Positions 59,569 to 64,000 of a stretch of DNA of 64,000 nucleotides are shown here, piece after piece. Every line of letters begins with the position of its first letter. The stretch's first letter is position 1. The position numbers and the translations under genes are program-made. Below the pieces are notes generated by a model. It searched no databases. It had not been told where the DNA came from and saw only the letters and a program-made list of their open reading frames with translations. Source of the stretch: Antedon mediterranea (Eukaryota; Echinodermata; Crinoidea; Comatulida; Antedonidae). The stretch spans positions 32,567,304 through 32,631,303 of the forward strand of contig NC_092671.1 of NCBI RefSeq assembly GCF_964355755.1. The letters run 5' to 3'.

Positions 59569-59746
59569 CTACTTGCGAATCAAATTGATACGCCCTCACC
59601 TTTCTATATAAATCCAAAGGCAACAAATTACTGAAAAAAATGACAATGCTGTGGGTAACAGTGGCTGGATCTCAATGGAGATACAAAAATAAAAAGCGAA
59701 AAGCTAAATCAAAACGATAAAGTAAACAGCCAGAAAAGTTAGCAGA

Positions 59747-59775
59747 GCTTTCGGGCAACACTAGCCCTTCATCAG
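59747..59775 (-). other. hammerhead-core-like motif
   Basis: The minus strand reads CTGATGA, then an AGGGC...GCCC stem-loop, then GAAAGC: the arrangement of the conserved hammerhead ribozyme core (CUGAUGA-stem II-GAAA). Such motifs occur in the terminal repeats of Penelope-like retroelements. Stem III is at most 2-3 bp and stem I complementarity was not found, so activity is unlikely or the element is decayed. Confidence 0.4.
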
Positions 59776-59824
59776 TGCAAGTGAAGGAATTTGGATAACG
59801 TCATAGTATAAAGCTGGCAAGTGC

Positions 59825-59853
59825 AAATCAGGCAAAGAACATTTGCCTGATTT
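59825..59853. repeat. perfect 12-bp-arm hairpin
   Basis: AAATCAGGCAAA and TTTGCCTGATTT around GAACA. The left half (AAATCAGGCAAAGAACAT) also ends each 364-bp tRNA unit. Confidence 0.85.
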
Positions 59854-59869
59854 ATATATATATATTATC

Positions 59870-60035
59870 GCAAATAGCTTAATTTCGTGAGGAACGTCAT
59901 TGCACAATGCGGAATAGGAAGGGTTTGGGATTAAACGACACGACGCGTACGTACAAACAACAAATGTCGTGTCGTGTTTGATCCCAAACCCTTCCCACCA
60001 TGCGTCGCATACGCTATTTCCGATAAATCTGATTG
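59870..60035. mobile_element. hairpin element with 28-30-bp strong arms
   Basis: GGAAGGGTTTGGGATTAAAC plus GACACGAC (59916-59943) faces GTCGTGTCGTGTTTGATCCC plus AAACCCTTCC (59968-59997) with one or two differences and a 24-base loop. Weaker pairing continues outward (GCGGAATA / TATTTCCG). Likely a small MITE; also shaped like a long hairpin RNA. Confidence 0.6.
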
Positions 60036-61150
60036 ATTTTTCTTTCTCTCCCCTTCTTTCTCTCCCTTCTGAACATTGACTTTGGACAAGCATGGACAAA
60101 ATACTTTGCCACCTGATTTAATCTATTTATTCATGTCCTAGCTATAGCATCTAGCTTAATAAACGTATCGATAAAAGAATTATATCTGGAGGTCCGTTTT
60201 GCTCTCGTTCCTCGCGCTTATTTCCATTCTAAATATATTTAAACGTTATGACGCTAATTCTCTTCAATTATATTATATTTTATTTTAATTATATAAACTA
60301 TAACAATGTTGTAGCATTTACAAAGTCCATGATGGTTTGCCATTCGGTGTTTTTAACAGGAAATAAGGTGTAGGCTAACAACAATTAACACTCGTTCTTC
60401 TGTGGTAAAAAAAAAGACCAGAATATTTTCTACAAATTGTTACCAAATTATCAATTTTTCCAGTTACTGAAAAAAGAGCAATATACCAATCAATCCATAA
60501 AGATACGTTAAGCAGCCATACTGTTGGAAATCAATCAGTCTAAAGACGTAACATTTAATACTTCTGAAATTAAAATGTTACAGTACGGAGATGCTGTATT
60601 TATTCTGGTAGATGGCTCTCACAAATCACTCAATAAAATTCTGGATTTGAAATAAAGCATGAATCATGTTTCTATTTAGGCCTAAATTTCAAAACTTAAG
60701 TGCGTTTATTGGGGGAAAACACAACTATCTGCGAGGAGGAAGTAAAAAAAACAGAAACTAACTATTAGTTATAAAAAAAACCCCTAAAGAATACATCACT
60801 AACTTCAGTCGCTCTTCTTCAGTAACGACATCGGGTAAGTTGTATATCAATACATTTTGTTAAAGAAAAAAAGACTAAAGCTGCTTTAACATTGCAGCTC
60901 TCAGAAAAATATCGTGGAAAATAAGAAACAGTAAGCACGAATGCTTGACACCGGATTCGTGATGGATTTGAAACGCGCTCAACGCTCGCAATATTTTTCT
61001 CAGGGATCCGGAACGAATCAAAATGAGATGTGAAAGCAGATTAAAAAGGGAAAAGACAAACAATAGTAAAAAGCGGGGAAAAAATAAAGACAACATTAAA
61101 AAGAAAACATTTTTTAAAATAGAGGGAAAAAAGAATAAAGAAAAAAATAT
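60036..61150. other. no gene seen
   Basis: AT-rich, with A-rich tracts toward the right. No splice-bounded frame or repeat ends identified. Confidence 0.5.
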
Positions 61151-61159
61151 TTAAAATAA

Positions 61160-61188
61160 AGGAAAGAAGAAAGAAAGAAAGAAAGAAG
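61160..61188. repeat. (GAAA)n microsatellite
   Basis: Seven near-perfect GAAA units in an A-rich tract. Confidence 0.9.
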
Positions 61189-61336
61189 TTGACTGTGTAA
61201 TTAATATTTATTCATTTTGTTCCGCCGGTTTGTTGGTTATTGTTCAGGCTTATTTGGTGCGTGCTGTCAAATACACAACTGTTGTTATACGTTCTACATA
61301 GATCTCAATAGCTTGGAATATGTATTCAACTTTCTA

Positions 61337-61466
61337 AAAGCTCTGTCTACACTATCAAACTTTACGTTAAAAAATAATGTCACTACCAAATTTGGGCATA
61401 TCGCCATCATTTAGCACATTTAGTTTTTTTGTGTAAAACTAGTTTGATAGCTGTAGACGGAGCTTT
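61337..61466. mobile_element. MITE with GCTCTGTCTACACTATCAAA ends, copy 3
   Basis: 130 bp, termini AAAGCTCTGTCTACACTATC and GATAGCTGTAGACGGAGCTTT-type inverse. Same family as 42875-43002. Confidence 0.85.
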
Positions 61467-62781
61467 ACTTGAAGTTGTGCATTCTAAGTTCAAACCTATT
61501 AATAACATTATAGTTTTGCTGAATAAGTGGTGCTACAACATATTATATTACACATTTCCGTTAAGAAATAAAATTACTACTTAACTGTACTGTACTAGAG
61601 TATAATTTTGGAACAAGAATGTTTTGTATAAATTAAAGAAATATAACACTTTATAGGAATTAACTTAGCCTATCACCACAATCTACTAGACAATTTAAAC
61701 TGTTATGACTACACTCAAACGATTTTCAGATTACGTTAATGAAAATAGAGGAAATGTGAACTAATCAGAGAGGCCTTGTGTTTTCGATCAATCTGATCTA
61801 TAATATGCCGTTATCAAATTATGTGCACCATGAGCTTCAAAGGCCAGTATGACGAAAGGACAACAACAAAAATACGGAATCGCATCAATAATCATGTGTG
61901 ATACTAAGAATATTGGCTTAAGAGGTTGGATGAAACCAATAAATGCATTGACTGATTGACACATTAACAAAATGGATAAATAAAAAAAGAATATGTAGCC
62001 AAACGTACGTTACCTAATATTAGTTACCGTTTAATATCGTAATGGACCAAAGTGTAATTATTACTAATTAATGATATTAGAATAATTTGATTGGGGATGG
62101 TTAAAAGCTAATACAATTAGAAGCTCAGAATTATCAGCAGCAAGTAATCAATTTAATTTACGAAACAAAAGGCTTCCATTGTAGTACTGTATCAGTCTGT
62201 TAGTAGTACCGGGACTACCAAGTAGAGTACGTAATACTCGTTCGTGTATAAATTAACTAATCAAAAAAGGCAAGTAACGGAAAAGCAATTTGAAGTTCCT
62301 ACAAAATCTGTCCCGGCCCTTACTTAAAATGCAATTTGTAGATAATTAGCATAGCAAATACTACAATTTAAAAATTCCAAATGTAATTTGTGATTCGTAA
62401 TTAATATTATACAATTTTGTCAATAATGTATGTGTTTTTGTACTATTAACAAACATTATATGATAAATAATGTCAAATTTCACTTTTCTGCTTACGCATT
62501 TTATTGTATTATTGTACATTTGTGTATAAATTATTAAAGATACGCATATCCATCAAAGTGTAGGCCTTAATACTAATTAATGGTATTTATGCATTATTTG
62601 ATACGGGATAGTTTAAAGGTTAGTTTAAAATTAATAGATGATATTATATAACACCTATATAAATTCCTGTCATTTGATTGGAAGAATGTGGGTCACATGG
62701 CGTGCAATAGTACGCACTATTCAACGATCGTTAAATAGTACTTTTTAAAATAACTAGAATTTATTTAGATGTTATATAAAA
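61467..62781. other. no gene seen
   Basis: AT-rich spacer with no recognised feature. Confidence 0.5.
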
Positions 62782-62941
62782 CAAATAATGAATGTTTTGT
62801 ATTCGTGTAATGGTACAAATAATGGCACTTGGTGAATGATGAAAGGTTATATCAACTCGGCTTTGCCTCGTTGATATAACCTTTCATCATTCACCTCGTG
62901 CCATTATTTGTACCATTACACTCATAAACATTCATTATTTG
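62782..62941. mobile_element. 160-bp palindromic MITE, copy 2
   Basis: Almost identical to 39874-40034, with the same TTAGATGTTATATAAAA left flank, slightly more perfect palindrome (GATGAAAGGTTATATCAAC against its exact inverse). Confidence 0.9.
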
Positions 62942-63169
62942 TATATTAGTTAATCAATCTACTGTAAATAACTGTACATTCTATTAAGCTCTATAATAGT
63001 TGAATGCTTTATGGATATTATTGCTCCATGATGATTTTTTTTTCTTTCAATTTTTAACCGGCTGTTTTCATGTGTGCAGAATACAGACTGCTTAGCAGTC
63101 TAACTTCTTGGATGAGTGTCTAACCCTGAAGATATTCAAAACACAAACTAAAATTACTATTATTCAATT

Positions 63170-64000
63170 CAATTTTTTTCGATTCAACTTTTATTTCAGA
63201 CAATTGTCCATATGGTATAATACATTACAGAGAAAACAAAAAAAGATGAAGGAGAGAGGACCAAAACTTTTATCTATTGGTATATAATGCCTCTTTCCAT
63301 TTGTAGTACATGTTTGAATCCATCAACAAATATTTATATACAAATTAACATTCTGTTTTCGCTTTTCATTATTCTTGTAAGAAATCCTCAAATATTCATA
63401 AAATGATGGAATATTGTATTCCACAAACAAATTCCTTGCACTAACAAATCTGGGTTGTCCCAACAACCTCCGGAAAGCATCATTATAACAAACTTTATGT
63501 CGGTTGATATCTTTTTTAAAATGATTAGACCATAAAGGAGAACAGTACTACTAGTAATACAATATGATCTGAACAAAAACATTTGATTGATTTGGAGCAG
63601 TATATAAATTTCCTACATAAAACATTAACTCTAATACATAGAGGTCTATATTGGCGTTTTATATCTGCTTCATCTCTTAGATTCGAAGTTAAAATATGGC
63701 CTAAGTACGTAATTAACATACTCCAGCGCCTTATCACCCAATACTGTTTTAGGAGTCACATAGATACTACGAATAGTGGGACAAAGCATAATTGATTAAA
63801 ACATACATTGTTAAAATAACATCCATATCTACTTTTACCAAGAGACGTACTTAGAGTGTCAACATATATATTGTATAATAGAGGAGACATTACACTCCCT
63901 TGCCTTACACCATTTGTAACTGGGAAACTATCCGATAAACAGTTACCCCATCTGACTAGAAACCGTTGTTGTTGATACCAGGACACAAGGAACCTAATCA
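63170..64000 (-). pseudogene. LINE reverse transcriptase remnant, 5' end beyond window
   Basis: From the window edge inward on the minus strand: RFLVRWGN and VTNGVRQGSVMSPLLYNIYV (RT fingers/palm block, 63857-63920), then a break; YLGHILTSNLRDEADIKRQ and the thumb/C-terminal part (63580-63710), then after a frameshift a tail with YNDAFRRLLGQPRF ending at a TGA at 63323-63325. The catalytic YADD block expected between the two parts is deleted. The 3' untranslated region ends near 63170 in AATTGAATTGAA-type repeats. Endonuclease-bearing (CR1/RTE-like) LINE; exact clade not determined. Confidence 0.8.

Noticed and set aside
1-64000. CRISPR arrays, bacterial operons, riboswitches or integrated viral genomes
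   Set aside because: No regular spacer-repeat arrays, no prokaryotic gene organisation, and the retroelement genes seen are LTR-retrotransposon or LINE types without envelope or capsid modules of viruses.

Overview
The window is eukaryotic genomic DNA from a compact-gene, repeat-dense, AT-rich animal genome. Short AGGCCTA/TAGGCCTA palindromes are scattered everywhere. The retroelement, three-finger protein and rRNA content fits a marine invertebrate deuterostome, most likely an echinoderm; this is inference from style and cannot be proved here. No bacterial operons, CRISPR arrays or viral genomes were seen. Almost all open reading frames above 60 codons are chance frames in AT-rich DNA. The real coding signal is in short spliced exons, read here by hand from splice sites and codon phase.

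Layout. 1-1345: an orphan piece of ribosomal DNA on the minus strand: a 28S 3'-terminal segment, a second 41-nt 28S segment that stops at the classical R2 insertion site, and a GC-rich CCTAG/309-bp satellite that may be old intergenic spacer. 1597-2002: the last two exons of a coiled-coil protein gene. 2225-5337: a 452-bp tandem duplication, then a 2.1-kb TA-flanked inverted-repeat transposon. 9344-44292: a Ly6/uPAR (three-finger) GPI-anchored protein gene. It has two candidate signal-peptide first exons (9344-9431 and 9814-9931), a 33-kb intron, and two domain exons (43060-43179, 43963-44207) followed by a poly(A) signal. All junctions are phase 1, as is usual for this family.

The large intron holds most of the mobile DNA: a hAT-type MITE with a perfect 8-bp target duplication, TTAA-flanked MITEs (one splitting a 5S rRNA pseudogene), a 5'-complete but 3'-truncated Ty3/Gypsy retrotransposon whose primer site matches the 3' end of an arginine tRNA, a LINE ORF1 remnant, a TA-flanked MITE, a 3.5-kb element with long inverted ends, and a composite element carrying seven copies of a roughly 130-bp repeat.

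44740-57919: foldback elements, chiefly a 4-kb near-palindrome with arms of about 1.2 kb built from modules rich in direct AGGTCA half-sites; a gag-to-integrase deleted LTR element; and a 2.2-kb transposon with iterated CACGAAGTGACACTA motifs that encloses an apparent spliced mini-gene. 57957-59600: three tandem 364-bp units, each with a tRNA gene of unusual anticodon (ATC), followed by a separate proline-tRNA-like gene with a threonine anticodon inside an imperfect inverted repeat. The right edge (63170-64000) is a LINE reverse transcriptase remnant on the minus strand.

Apart from the coiled-coil gene and the Ly6-like gene, nothing seen is a confident host protein gene. The main interest is in the transposons, tRNA and rRNA relics, and in what they may add to the intron and flanks of the three-finger gene.
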